A DNA stretch of 64,000 bases. Source: Cocos nucifera. Its lineage: Eukaryota; Streptophyta; Magnoliopsida; Arecales; Arecaceae. Below, piece after piece: positions 48,014 to 59,173 of this stretch; position 1 is the stretch's first letter; every line of letters begins with the position of its first letter. The stretch lies in NCBI GenBank assembly GCA_006176705.1, contig QRFJ01000084.1:496001-560000 (forward strand), written 5' to 3'. Under the pieces are notes generated by a model. The model saw only the letters and a list, made by a program, of their open reading frames with translations. It had not been told where the DNA came from and made no database searches. The translations under genes and the position numbers were made by a program.

Positions 48014-49690
48014 TGCCACCCAAGAAGGCTCCTTCCCGGCAATCCATCGCCTCAGCCGCTAGATCTAATCCAAAACTGATAGATCCATCCGTTTCGGCTT
48101 CCTTGTTTGCACCTCAACCTCTACCAGCAGCAGTGGTGGATATAGAACAATTCAACCTGCTGATGCAGTAGGTTAGGAGCCTCACAGAAGCAGTGCAGGC
48201 CATGCAGCAGGCTCCGGCACCAATACCGCCAAAGAAACCATCACCGGAGCACCGAGATCCGGTATTAGGAAGATCCACCTGGGTAAGTTGGCCAATCACC
48301 CCTGGAAAGGGAAAGCAGAGAGCAGAGAGCCCCAATTCCGAGCATGACTCCACCCCCGGAAGGTCTCTACCCCCATTCAGCCAACCGTACTTCGAGATTC
48401 ATGATCAAGATGATATTCCTGATCAAAAGCTTTAAATGAACCGGCAAATTGAGGAACTCTGTCATACTACCCCCGTTTGCAATGACGACATCTGCACCGA
48501 CCCTTCATTCTCCATCCAGATCATGCAGGAATCCGTCCCGCCGAACTTCAAACTCTCTCAATTTGAGAGTGACGATGGAACCTCAGACCCCATCAACCAT
48601 CTCGAAGCCTTTAGGACTATGATGCTGCTCCATGGCAAGCCTGACGCCATTCTATGCCAAGCCTTCCCCTTCACCTTGAAGGAAGCAGCAAGGAATTAGT
48701 ATTCGAGCATCAAATCGGATACCATCTACTCTTTTGATCAGCTGAGCTATTAGTTTGTGGCTCATTTCATCAGCAACCAGCATCAGAGATGAGATTCAGA
48801 CTCCCTCATCAACATTAAGCAGAAGGGGAGTCCATCTAAACTTATGTCAGCCATTTTAATGCTGTTGCTTTAGAGATCCGAAACCTAGACCAATCGATTA
48901 CTATGGCTGCACTGAAGGGCAGCCTCCAGAAGAATAATTCTCCTTCCTGAAGAAGAGGTATCCTCAAGACTTCGCCGACATGCTAGCTCGGATTGAGGGC
49001 TACGCCCGAGCTGAAGAAGCTTTCAAACTCAAAGACGAAGAAGCCACGAAAGAGTGACAGGCAGGAGAATCTAGCAAGCCCTTTCTTGAAGAGAAATCGA
49101 GTGAAGCTCGGCCGCGCTCTAGAACTCCAGAGCGCAAACGAGTCCGAACTCCACCTTGATCTCATCGACCAAAAAGTCCAGACCAAAGGATGCAGCGGAA
49201 CTCCCCTTCTAGAAGATTTCACAACTACTCTCCTCTCAACGCTTCAAAGATCCAAATGCTGATGGAAATCAAAAAGCAACTACTAAGACCAGAAAAGATG
49301 CGGTCTCATCCAAGCAAGCGCAATCCCAACAAGTACTACATGTATCATCGTGACCACGGTCACGATACCGAGGAATGCATCCAGCTCCAAGACGAGATCG
49401 AGAAGCTAATCAGAAGAGGCCGACTAGATCGATTCCACCGACGTCAACCAAAAAGGAGGAAAGATCGACTGAGAGCCCTGCCCAACCAAAGCCACCTAGG
49501 ACGGATGAACCGCAAGGAGATTGACCTCCCCTTGGAATTATCAACACGATCGCTGGGAGACATCGACAAGAGGAGGCCGACGGATCAACGGGGGGAGCGA
49601 AGAAGCAGAGGACCGGGGAATCCATTGCTTTCACTAAAGAAGATGCACAAGGGGTTCAATTTTCGCATAATGACGCGGTTGTAGTTACTT
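48014..49690 (+). pseudogene. Gypsy gag relic
   Basis: ATG at 48014 opens MPPKKAPSRQSIASAA; in-frame stops at 48167 and 48433 and later frameshifts break it. The retrotransposon gag core is recognisable: DGTSDPINHLEAFRTMMLLH (near 48570-48630), the AFPFTLKEAAR end, and after frame changes QKGSPSKLM and EGYARAEEAF. It ends in a basic region with CxxH-like YHRDHGHDTEECIQL (near 49340-49385), where many Tat gags carry a Cys/His motif. Capsid-like structural role. Confidence 0.85.
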
Positions 49691-49699
49691 TGAATATTG

Positions 49700-50270
49700 C
49701 TGATTAGATGTATACCGCATTTTGATTGATAATGAAAGCTCTACTGATGTTTTGTTTTACGATGCTTTTTCTAAAATGTCCGTACCTGATAGTCGATTGG
49801 GACCTACGAATTTTCCATTAGTGGGATTCACCGGTGATGCTGTACTAGTCGAGGGAATAATTACATTACCAATCATGGCAGGTTGGTACCCAAAGCAATT
49901 CGGAGCTCAAGTTGATTTTCTAGTGGTAAAAGCTCCCTTCGCCTACAATGCAATCCTCGACTAATTTGGTTTAAATGCACTTTGGGCTGTGGTCTCAACT
50001 TACTATTTGAAGATGAAGTTTCCGACAAAACATGAAGTCAGAGAGGTCAAAGGAGATCAAGCTCTGGTGCATCATTGCTATACAATCGCTATGCGAGGAA
50101 GGCAACCAGAATCCTATCCCATGGATGGATTGGATGCCTGTGATGATCTGACTGAAGAACGGGGGAACCAATTGACAATCTCGTTGCAGTCTCTTTAAAT
50201 GATGAAAATGAAGACCATACTGTTCAGATCGATTTCAACTCGGGAGAAGAAGTCAGAAAGTAGCTCGTCG
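49700..50270 (+). pseudogene. Gypsy aspartic protease relic
   Basis: LIDNESSTDVLFYDAFSKM near 49718-49780 matches the plant Gypsy protease active site (D-x-G-S-S-A-D-v-L); the expected Gly after Asn is Glu, so it would be inactive. Followed by VVKAPFAYNAILD near 49930. A stop at 49962 interrupts the linker leading to reverse transcriptase. Confidence 0.8.
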
Positions 50271-50299
50271 TCTTTTTACGAAGAAATGTAGATGTCTTT

Positions 50300-51045
50300 G
50301 CTTGGATTCCTATAGATATGCTGGAATTATTGCTGAAGTAATGGAACATCGTCTGGGTGTAGACCCCAAGCGCCGACCCATGAAGCGGAAGAAGCATAGC
50401 TTTACACCCAAGCGGCAAAAGGCAATTGTGGATGAGGTTGACAAGCTTCTCAAGGCTAAGTTTATCCAAAAAGTTTCTTACCCAGATTGGATTGCCAATG
50501 TGGTTCCATTCAAAAAGGCAAACGGCAAGTGGAGGATGTATATAGACTTCACATATTTGAACAAAACCTATCCAAAGGACAGCTACCCTCAGCCTAGAAT
50601 TGATCAACTGGTTGATGCAACCTCGGGCCATGAGCTCCTCACTTTCATGGATGCCTTTTCCAGCTACAACCAAATCCGAATAGCACCAGAAGATGAGGAA
50701 AAAACTACTTTTATTACTGACCGTAGTCTTTATTGTTATAGAATTATGCCCTTTGGACTCAAAAATGCAAGTGCAACGTACCAGCACCTGGTGAACAAGA
50801 TCTTCAAGAAGTAGATCGACTGCAATATGGAGGTCTATATAGATGACATACTTGTTAAGAGCCAATCTTCAATGAATCACATTGCCAACCTTAAGGAGAT
50901 ATTCAATGTGCTTCGAAAGTACAAAATGAAGCTGAATCCAATCAAATGCGCTTTCGGAGTAACTTCGAAAAAATTCTTGAGATTCATGGTGTCGAGACGC
51001 GGCATCGAAGCAAATCTAAAAAGATTCGAGCCATCCAAGAAATGA
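50300..51045 (+). pseudogene. Gypsy reverse transcriptase relic
   Basis: Open from about 50302 to 50813 with KANGKWRMYIDFTYLNKTYP, the catalytic MDAFSSYNQI motif, then MPFGLKNASATYQHLVNKIF. After a TAG (50812) it continues with the catalytic YIDDILVKS motif at 50836 and the thumb region CAFGVTSKKFLRFMVS. The conserved Asp residues are present, but the expected PKDSYPLPRID is intact only in part and the frame is interrupted. Confidence 0.9.
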
Positions 51046-51050
51046 CAGCC

Positions 51051-52970
51051 CCAAAGACGATAAAAGAAGTGCAGCGCCCGACGAAAAAGATTATAGCTTT
51101 GAATCGCTTCATTTTGAGGTCGATGGAACGTTGCATGTCCTTCTTTCAAGTACTGAAGCAGCCAAAGAACTTCTGCTGAACTCCTGAATGTTAGCATGCA
51201 TTTGAAGAGTTAAAATACTATCTCAACTCACCTCCCCTCCTTGCCAAGCCCGAACCTAGCAAAGAGTTGTTCCTGTACTTGGCGATATCTTCCACAGCCA
51301 TTGGAGTCGTTCTAATCAGGTAAGAGGAGAAAGTTTAGAAGCCGATCTACTATATAAACTGGGTTCTGAGGGATGCAGAAATAAGGTATACTAAATTAGA
51401 AAAGCTAACTTATTCTTTATTGATTGTAGCAAGGAAGCTCAGACCCTATTTCTAAGGGCACATAGTGACACTCCTCACAGATCAACCAATGAAAGCTGTT
51501 TTTCACTGGCCAAATACTTCTGGGAGAATAGCAAAATGGCAATTGAACTCACAAAGTTTGACATCAAGTTCCAATCTCGACCGTCTATCAAAGCTTAGAT
51601 ACTGGCCAACTTTGTAGTAGAATGCACTATCCTAAATGAAGCCGAGCCTAAACAGCAAGAGATCGGCATTTCTAGCCTACAGTCGAGCCATCCAAAGACG
51701 ATAAAAGAAGTGCAGCGCCCGACGAAAAAGATTATAGCTTTGAATCGCTTCATTTTGAGGTCGATGGAACGTTGCATGTCCTTCTTTCAAGTACTGAAGC
51801 AGCCAAAGAACTTCTGCTGAACTCCTGAATGTTAGCATGCATTTGAAGAGTTAAAATACTATCTCAACTCACCTCCCCTCCTTGCCAAGCCCGAACCTAG
51901 CAAAGAGTTGTTCCTGTACTTGGCGATATCTTCCACAGCCATTGGAGTCGTTCTAATCAGGTAAGAGGAGAAAGTTTAGAAGCCGATCTACTATATAAAC
52001 TGGGTTCTGAGGGATGCAGAAATAAGGTATACTAAATTAGAAAAGCTAACTTATTCTTTATTGATTGTAGCAAGGAAGCTCAGACCCTATTTCTAAGGGC
52101 ACATAGTGACACTCCTCACAGATCAACCAATGAAAGCTGTTTTTCACTGGCCAAATACTTCTGGGAGAATAGCAAAATGGCAATTGAACTCACAAAGTTT
52201 GACATCAAGTTCCAATCTCGACCGTCTATCAAAGCTTAGATACTGGCCAACTTTGTAGTAGAATGCACTATCCTAAATGAAGCCGAGCCTAAACAGCAAG
52301 AGATCGGCATTTCTAGCCTACAGTCGAGCCATCCAAAGACGATAAAAGAAGTGCAGCGCCCGACGAAAAAGATTATAGCTTTGAATCGCTTCATTTTGAG
52401 GTCGATGGAACGTTGCATGTCCTTCTTTCAAGTACTGAAGCAGCCAAAGAACTTCTGCTGAACTCCTGAATGTTAGCATGCATTTGAAGAGTTAAAATAC
52501 TATCTCAACTCACCTCCCCTCCTTGCCAAGCCCGAACCTAGCAAAGAGTTGTTCCTGTACTTGGCGATATCTTCCACAGCCATTGGAGTCGTTCTAATCA
52601 GGTAAGAGGAGAAAGTTTAGAAGCCGATCTACTATATAAACTGGGTTCTGAGGGATGCAGAAATAAGGTATACTAAATTAGAAAAGCTAACTTATTCTTT
52701 ATTGATTGTAGCAAGGAAGCTCAGACCCTATTTCTAAGGGCACATAGTGACACTCCTCACAGATCAACCAATGAAAGCTGTTTTTCACTGGCCAAATACT
52801 TCTGGGAGAATAGCAAAATGGCAATTGAACTCACAAAGTTTGACATCAAGTTCCAATCTCGACCGTCTATCAAAGCTTAGATACTGGCCAACTTTGTAGT
52901 AGAATGCACTATCCTAAATGAAGCCGAGCCTAAACAGCAAGAGATCGGCATTTCTAGCCTACAGTCGAGC
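51051..52970 (+). repeat. 641-bp tandem triplication covering the Gypsy RNase H region
   Basis: Three head-to-tail copies: 51051-51691, 51692-52332, 52333-52970 (last copy ends at GTCGAGC). By eye they are identical base for base, including premature stops. Each encodes the end of the RT connection (TIKEVQRPTKKI), RNase H (pieces like FLYLAISSTAIGVVLIR, LTDQPMKAVFHWP) and the linker up to the second RNase H. 641 is not a multiple of three, so frames shift between copies. The junction lies in CGAGCCATCCAA, a phrase that also occurs at 51027. Confidence 0.95.
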
Positions 52971-53460
52971 TCCTCTGAAGAGAAAGCAGACCTTCCTGAA
53001 GACTTCTGGGCCTTGTATATTGATGGTTCGTCTAATGCATCTGAAGCAGGCGCAAGCTTGATTCTAATTAATCCAGAAGGAGTTGTAGCTGAATATGCGC
53101 TGCGCTTTGAGTTTCCTACAACTAACAATGGAGCGGAATATGAAGCCTTGATTGCAGAATTAAGAATAGATAAAGAATTGGAGACAAATCATGTGAAGGT
53201 TTATAGCGATTCTTAATTGATGATGGGATAGGTTGATGGCAACTATGAAGCCCGAGAGGAAAGTATGAAAAAGTACTTGGACAAGATAAGAAGCTTAACC
53301 TCGGCCCTTAATAGTTTCGATATTCAACAGATACCCAGAACAGAAAATGCAAGGGCCGACCTTTTGTCCAAGTTAGCTACTCTGGCCCTTGATGAATTAC
53401 CGAAGGAGGTTTTCTTTGAAGTTCTCCATCATCTGAGTTCAGAGGAGTCCTAGACCATAA
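52971..53460 (+). pseudogene. Archaeal-type RNase H (aRNH) domain of the Gypsy element
   Basis: ALYIDGSSNASEAGASLIL, then FPTTNNGAEYEALIAELRI, KVYSDS, and after a TAA at 53214 and a frame change, KYLDKIRSLTSALNSFDIQQ with ENARADLLSKLATLALDEL. The D..S..., E and D residues of a type I RNase H are visible (YIDGS, AEYEA, YSDS). A second RNase H placed before integrase is the hallmark used to place this element in the Tat lineage. Confidence 0.88.
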
Positions 53461-53529
53461 TGCAAGTAGATCCTGAGCCCAGCTGGATTGATCCATTGAT
53501 CCTTTATCTCAATGATGGTATTCTCCCCA

Positions 53530-54700
53530 GAGATCTAAAGAAGCTCAAAAATTAAGGAATCAGGCCTCCCGTTATGTTTTGTATGAGGACAAACTGTATA
53601 AGAGATCTTACTCGCCACTTCTCATGTGTCTTCGACCGTCTGAAGCTGATTATGCCCTGAGGAAAGTTCATGAAGGAATATATAAAAACCATCTCGGAGT
53701 CAGATCATTGTCTTACAAACTGCTCCATCAAGGATACTACTGGCCGACCATGCAGCAGGATGCAACTAAGGAAATGTGACCAGTGTCAGAAGAATGCCAA
53801 TATTTAAAGGCAACCATCTTCCCAACTCACACCCTTAAGTGCTCCAGGGCCATTTGCACAATAGGGAATGGATATACTTGGGTCATTTCTCATTACATCT
53901 AGACAGCGAAAATTTCTTCTGATGGCGGTGGACTACTTCACCAAGTGGGTTGAGGCTGAACCCCTAGCAAAAATCACTGAGACCAAGATGCAAAACTTCA
54001 TCTAGAAGTTAATAGTGTGCAGAATCGGCCTACCTTGGACTTTAATTACAGATAATGAGCATCAGTTTGCAAGGGCAAAGTTTGCTGAGTTCTATGAAGT
54101 TTTGAATATCTTCCATTATTTCACATCTATGGCCCATCCTCAAGTCAATAGTAAAACCGAAGTGACCAATAGAACTCTGCTGCAAGAAATAAAGGCCAGG
54201 CTTGAGCGAGCCAAAGGAACATGGATGGACGAACTTTATCATGTGCTTTGGACTTCAGAACCATCAAGAGGTTATCAACTAGAGAGACTCCATTTGCCCT
54301 AGCATTCAGGACCAAAGCGGTCATACTAATTGAACTTGGACTTCCATCGGCATGAGTTGAGGCCTTCGATGAATGGAATAATTCATAAGATCTCATGGCA
54401 AATCTTGATCTATTCGAGAAAAAATGAGAGAAGATCCAAATTCGGATGGCAGCTTACAGATAGAAAGTGGCTCGATATTATAACTCCAGGATCCGAAGTA
54501 AAATCTTCAAAATTGAAAATCTGGTACTGCGACGAGCAGACATCTCACAGCCACAAAATCAGGGCAAGCTCGCTTCAAACTGAAAAGACCCTTATGAGAT
54601 CATAGAAATCATCTGACCGATAACTTATTATCTGAAAAATCTTGGAGAGGCAACACTCCCGCAACCCTGAAACTCCGAGAATTTACGAATGTATTATCAA
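53530..54700 (+). pseudogene. Gypsy integrase relic
   Basis: Zinc-binding part: HEGIYKNHLGVRSLSYKLLH and GYYWPTM near 53670-53745, then C-x2-C readable in another frame near 53776 (CDQCQK). Catalytic core: AVDYFTKWVEAEPLAKITET near 53925 and PWTLITDNEHQFA near 54034, with the NGQ-like position as NSK. The C-terminal part (PSARVEAF-like and RNWLRxYY-like wording) is frame-shifted through 54330-54690. Non-functional. Confidence 0.85.
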
Positions 54701-54779
54701 TTACCTCACTTCAATAATTTTTTTTTATTTTAACATTCTTGTTTTTGGTATAAATTGAATGATGGTAGAAAATTATTCA

Positions 54780-55340
54780 ACCAAACTTCATTCTTAAATG
54801 AAGTAGAAAGCCTCTGATTCTTAAACAAGAGGTTAATCTCGTCTTAAAGTGGGTGAAGACCTCCAGTTCTTAAACAATAGGTAATGGAGAGAGACCCTTT
54901 CAACGATCCTTTTGCATCCCGGCAACCCTGTTAGAAACAAGAGAACCTCATCCTAACAAGGATAATCACCAATTATTACGAGGGATTGAAGGCCTTCAGT
55001 TCTTAAATAGGAGGTAACGGAGAGGCCCTCTCAACGGCCCTTTTGCACCCCGACAATCTTGTTAGGAACAAGAGGAGAACCTCATCCTAACAAGGGTAAT
55101 AGCCAACCACGTCAGGAATAGGAGGTGGACGTCGTCCTGACGTGGATGAAGACCCTTACGAGAGATTGAAGGCCTCCGATTCTTAAACAGGAGATAACGG
55201 GGAGAGCCCCTCTCAATGGCCCTTTCGCGACCCGACAATCTTGTTAGGAACAGAAGAACCTTGTCTTAACAAGGATGAAAGCCGACCTCATCAGGAATAG
55301 GACCTCATCCTGGTGTGGGAGAAGACCATCGTGGAGGCTA
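54780..55340 (+). repeat. Variable tandem repeats downstream of Gypsy integrase
   Basis: Units beginning like GGCCTTCAGTTCTTAAA recur near 54811, 54861, 54992 and 55171, each followed by GGAGGTAACGG(G)AGAG, CCTCTCAACGGCCC, CCCCGACAATC and TTGTTAGGAACAAGAG. Spacing is irregular (about 50, 131 and 179 bp). Tat-group elements often carry tandem repeats in this 3' region. Confidence 0.8.
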
Positions 55341-55619
55341 CAAAAACCCCGGATTCCAAACTGGAAGGCTAAACGAGTTTGGAAGATCCTTACCCATAAA
55401 CAAAAAAGACACACCTACAAGATGTCGGGTTGGGATTATCATTCCAAAAGAACATCAACATCAGACACAGCACTGGAGCAAGAAGTTTCATGAATATTAA
55501 TCCAAAATGAGACACAAAGATGGTCGAAAGAGGTATGATTTCATTGATATTAAAGTTCGGTACAAGAAGTCTCCAGGACCAATTAAAAAAAAACAAGAAG
55601 AAAGAAAGAGAATAAGACG

Positions 55620-56500
55620 AAGTCCTATTCGAACTTCGGGCTATCCACCCCAGTCATTATAAGGGAATGCTTCAAATCATTAACTTTGTCTTCAAGTTCT
55701 TTCCTCGCCTCTATACTTTCACCGAGCAGCTTCCGAAACCTTCTTATATCTTCTCAGCCTCTCCCAGTCTTTTCTGCAGAACCTTGGATTTGGCCTCAGC
55801 ATCCTTCACTGCATTCTCATTATAAGCTATTTGAATTTTAAGTTAAAGGAGCTCAGCCTTACTCTTTTCGTAGATCCCCGAAAGATCCCCCTAGGTTCTC
55901 TTCAGAGATGCGACTTCTTCTGGATCCCTGCTTGGACCAACCTGGGCCTTGTCAGCCAACTGCTTTTGAAGCCGCATCCCCTCAGCATTTGCCATTTTGA
56001 GCTTCTTCTTGAGATCATCGATTTGTCCTCACCAATCAATCTAGTAGGTCTCATACGCCATCTCAACGTCATGTAGCTGCTTTTGGAGATCGGAGAACTT
56101 CTTCGACTAGTCCCAGCCATATTCTGCCTAACTTTGAGCCCAGGTCGAGCCCCTCTCCAACTGATTGATCTTTTCTCTCGCTCCACGAAGCTTGACCTCA
56201 AGAGAACAAATACTAACAGTTGAAGTCCAGGCTTTTTTGCTAGCAAGTTTTCGTGCCCATTCAAGCTCCTCAGACAAATGATACTTTTTGGCACCATACT
56301 CTTTAAAGAATTGCTTGGATGACCGGCGCAAGTTGATCTAAATAGCGGCTTTGGCATAATTTTTTTTGGATTTTTTGAGTTTGTCTTCAGTCTTTTCCAA
56401 CTTCTTCTTGACTTGACGAACTTTTCTCAAATTTTTGATATGAGCCTTCAAGGAGATACCCTGAGGTAGAGATTCCGCTTCAACTAGAGACTACGCTTAA
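55620..56500 (-). pseudogene. Antisense coiled-coil protein relic, distal part
   Basis: Read on the minus strand, stop-interrupted pieces are rich in Lys, Glu, Leu and Gln with heptad-like spacing: EYGAKKYHLSEELEWARKLA and REKINQLERG near 56290-56150, then DDLKKKLKMANAEGMRLQKQ near 56020-55960, then NAVKDAEAKSKVLQKRLGEA near 55810-55740. It follows the antisense gene below in the same orientation and may be its 3' continuation or a second exon set. Confidence 0.55.
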
Positions 56501-56607
56501 TGTATAAACGTATCACAACACGAAGGTATGGCAAAAAGGAAATTCATTTTCATTAACTAAAGTGTTTGAGTACAAGAAAGGTAAAAAAAAAAAGAAAAGT
56601 ACAATTA

Positions 56608-58510
56608 TCAAAAATCTCCGACCTTCGGAGGAGGGACAGCGGATGAGCTCGACGCATCCTCGATAGTCTCCAACTCACTAGCAGATTCGAAGGTTGCAGC
56701 AACGGGCTCGGCAGATGGAAGATCGACATCAGCAACTGGAAGCTTCGCCTCATCGTTAGAAGAACCCTCTATCAAAAAGCCGAGGTCCAACTTCAGAAAT
56801 TTCTCCATGATCCTCTTTTGGCAGAACTCGAACCCCTTGAGGAAGGCCTCCTGAGCGAAAGCTACTTTAATATCCTCCATTGCCTTCGATGATTTGAAGG
56901 ACTCAACGGCCTGCTCCCTCTCCACACCGACCTCAGCTTCGGCCTTCTTCCTCTTGTTCTTTGCCAAAATCAAGGCAGCTTTCAGCCCCGCCAATGCTTG
57001 CTCTTCTTTCTGGAGTGCCTCCTGAAGACGCCCAACCTCAGCAGAGTGGGCCTCCCTCAAGCGCTCGATCTCGGCTTTAGCACTCTTGACCTCTGCTTGG
57101 GCCTCCTGGATGGCCTTTGAAGCCTCAGTTTTGCGGAGGTTCATCGCCTCCGCATGAGTGAACAAATGATGCCCCAGCTGCAAATGGCAAGCTACGAGTT
57201 ATAACTTGTGAGGCTTGTTTATAACCAACCAAATGCAGAAGAAAAAGTTGATTACCTCGAGGAAGGCCGCGTAAGAGTCCCTTATCCTCTCCCCATCATC
57301 TGTCCGGAGCATCCTTTCAATGATGTGTGGAAGGACGCAGCCCTCCATTAAAGGCTGGACGACCTCCCAGTCATCCAAGGAGCCTTGATCTGGACCCGAG
57401 TTATCGCCGCCAGATTATCCAACCTTCTTCCAAACCTTCTTGGCGGCAGCTCTCTTCTTTCTCTTCTCCACAACTATCCCCTAATTAGGGGGCACGGAGG
57501 CGGTGGCTTCATTGGGTGAGGTTGAGCTCGGCACCACTATAGCGACCTCTAGAGTGGGAGTGGCCGGGCTTAGGTCTGCGACCCTCGCCCGCTTTGACGA
57601 TTCCCCCAAAGAACCACTCTTTCTCTTGAGGGCTTTAATCCCTTTGGTCAACCGATTCAGTTCCTCTGAAGTCATCTCTGCAGTAGTAAAAAAGTCGAGG
57701 TTAAAAGAAAAGACAAAAAAGCAGTTAATAAGACATGAATATATACCTGCCAGATTGAAAGGACTTAGGCCGAGGTTAAACAAGGTCTGATCATCTAATA
57801 ATTTGGATAGCGGAGGAGCCTTGTAATTCCTCAATGTGTTAGCAGAGTCAAGGTCCTCCCTTTCTAACCCTAGAGCTCTGTGGATCGAATCTCTTAACTA
57901 ACCCCAAAAAGGAAGCTCTAATCTAAAGACGGACAAGAAACAAAAAAAAAAAAATTCTTCCAATTATGAATTAAGGGGTGCCTTTGAGCAACCCCTTCTT
58001 GCCAAACTGGGAGGATAGGTACCACTAGTCTTTGGCAGAAGGATGTCGCTTAAAGATAAAAAAGGTTCGAAACAAAGAGATTGTGGGATGGACTTTAGTC
58101 GAAAGACAGAGGGCTAAGAATCCTATGATGAACCTAAAGGAGTTCGGGATCATTGATTCAAGAGATATATCTAAGAAACGAAAAAAGGCTACGATAAAAG
58201 GAGGAATCAGAAATCGCAACCTGACACGAAGAGCTTTGGAGTATAAGCAGAAGCGATCCGAGGGAGAAGCACAAGCTCGCTCGCTCGATCCGGGAAGTTC
58301 TAGATCATATTTCGAAGGGACCCCATACTGGATTCTAATAATGGAAAGGTCTTCAGAGAAAAGGGAGCAAAAGATGGTATCAGGAACAAAGACTGGACGA
58401 GGTACTTCTACAAGTTCGGCTTCCTCCCTAAGATTAGGATTTAAAGGGCTCAGGTTGGCCGAACTTCCAGAATTGGTGGACCAGGATATCTCAGAGGTTA
58501 TTTGGATCAA
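56608..58510 (-). pseudogene. Antisense spliced gene inside the Gypsy element ('putative gypsy type transposon' domain)
   Basis: Minus strand, with three coding blocks. Block 1 (58510 to 57747) contains VPSKYDLELPGSSERACASP, FLIPPFIVAFFRFLDISLES and IGFLALC..., then FKRHPSAKDWWYLSSQ. This is the layout of the plant domain often labelled 'putative gypsy type transposon' (Transposase_28 family, from memory). Block 2 (57677-57256) has MTSEELNRLTKGIKALKRKS. Block 3 (57177-56608) is a Glu/Ala/Lys coiled coil ending KVGDF. Introns at 57746-57678 (AG|GTATAT...CTGCAG) and 57255-57178 (GAG|GTAATC...TTGCAG) keep phase. Stops in blocks 1 and 2 make it a pseudogene here. Promoter presumably in 58520-59170 or the 3' LTR, antisense. 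Confidence 0.75.
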
Positions 58511-58519
58511 ATAAAATCA

Positions 58520-59157
58520 GAAAAAACTCCCTAAAATCAGGGTAAATCGGCGGATAAACTTAAAGAAGTTTTTGAGGAATAGGAAGGAAAAAAAATAGTA
58601 AGAAAATGGAAAAGAATGGTTAGAATGCTGACCTAAGATAGACAAAGAACTCGATGACGCTATAGAAATAGTGAAGGAAGAGTAAAGGAGACACCAAGGA
58701 CCAAAGAAATCATAGAAGAGGATGGAATAGGATGCTCGGGCTCGAAGGTGAAAGATGGAGAGCTGAAACACGATGACTGGGAGCAGAGACGATGAAAACC
58801 AGAGAGCAAGCGAAGAGGAAGAAGAGTCGAGATAGGAGAGAGGAAAGAAGAGGTTTAATAGTCGAGAAAGGTCAGAAGCGGTTATGGTTGCAAATCACTT
58901 GCGCCCAAATCTCGTATGCCACGTGTCCCATCCATCATGACTGCAGCTAACACCTGATAGTACATTTATGGCATCATACATGGAGCTACCTGCTGGGGAG
59001 GATTTCAAAGACAGATCGTTTCAGGTCATCCAATGCAAAAGAAACTTTGGCACCAGTTCAAAAATGCCAAAACTTTCCATCTCCCAAAGACGGAAGTCAG
59101 AAAGGACTTCGATAGTCACAGAACTCTGATACTTCCTTTATTCGAACTTCGGACTCG
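58520..59157. other. Non-coding 3' part of the Gypsy internal region
   Basis: No gene supported. Purine-rich on the plus strand (GAAGAGGAAGAAGAG near 58815) and so pyrimidine-rich upstream of the antisense gene. It is the likely location of the antisense promoter, but I cannot point to a specific box. Confidence 0.4.
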
Positions 59158-59173
59158 AAAGTAGAGGGATAAG
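59158..59173 (+). other. Polypurine tract of the Gypsy element
   Basis: AAAGTAGAGGGATAAG immediately before the LTR start TATTAGAGG. Confidence 0.7.

Noticed and set aside
50224..50865. 213-codon minus-strand frame
   Set aside because: Exact shadow of the Gypsy reverse transcriptase on the opposite strand.
51051..52970. CRISPR-like or satellite array interpretation of the 641-bp repeats
   Set aside because: Units are retroelement coding sequence with no spacers; it is a local triplication.
55275..55596. Overlapping frames on both strands near the Gypsy tandem repeats
   Set aside because: Short, repeat-derived and without similarity to element proteins.
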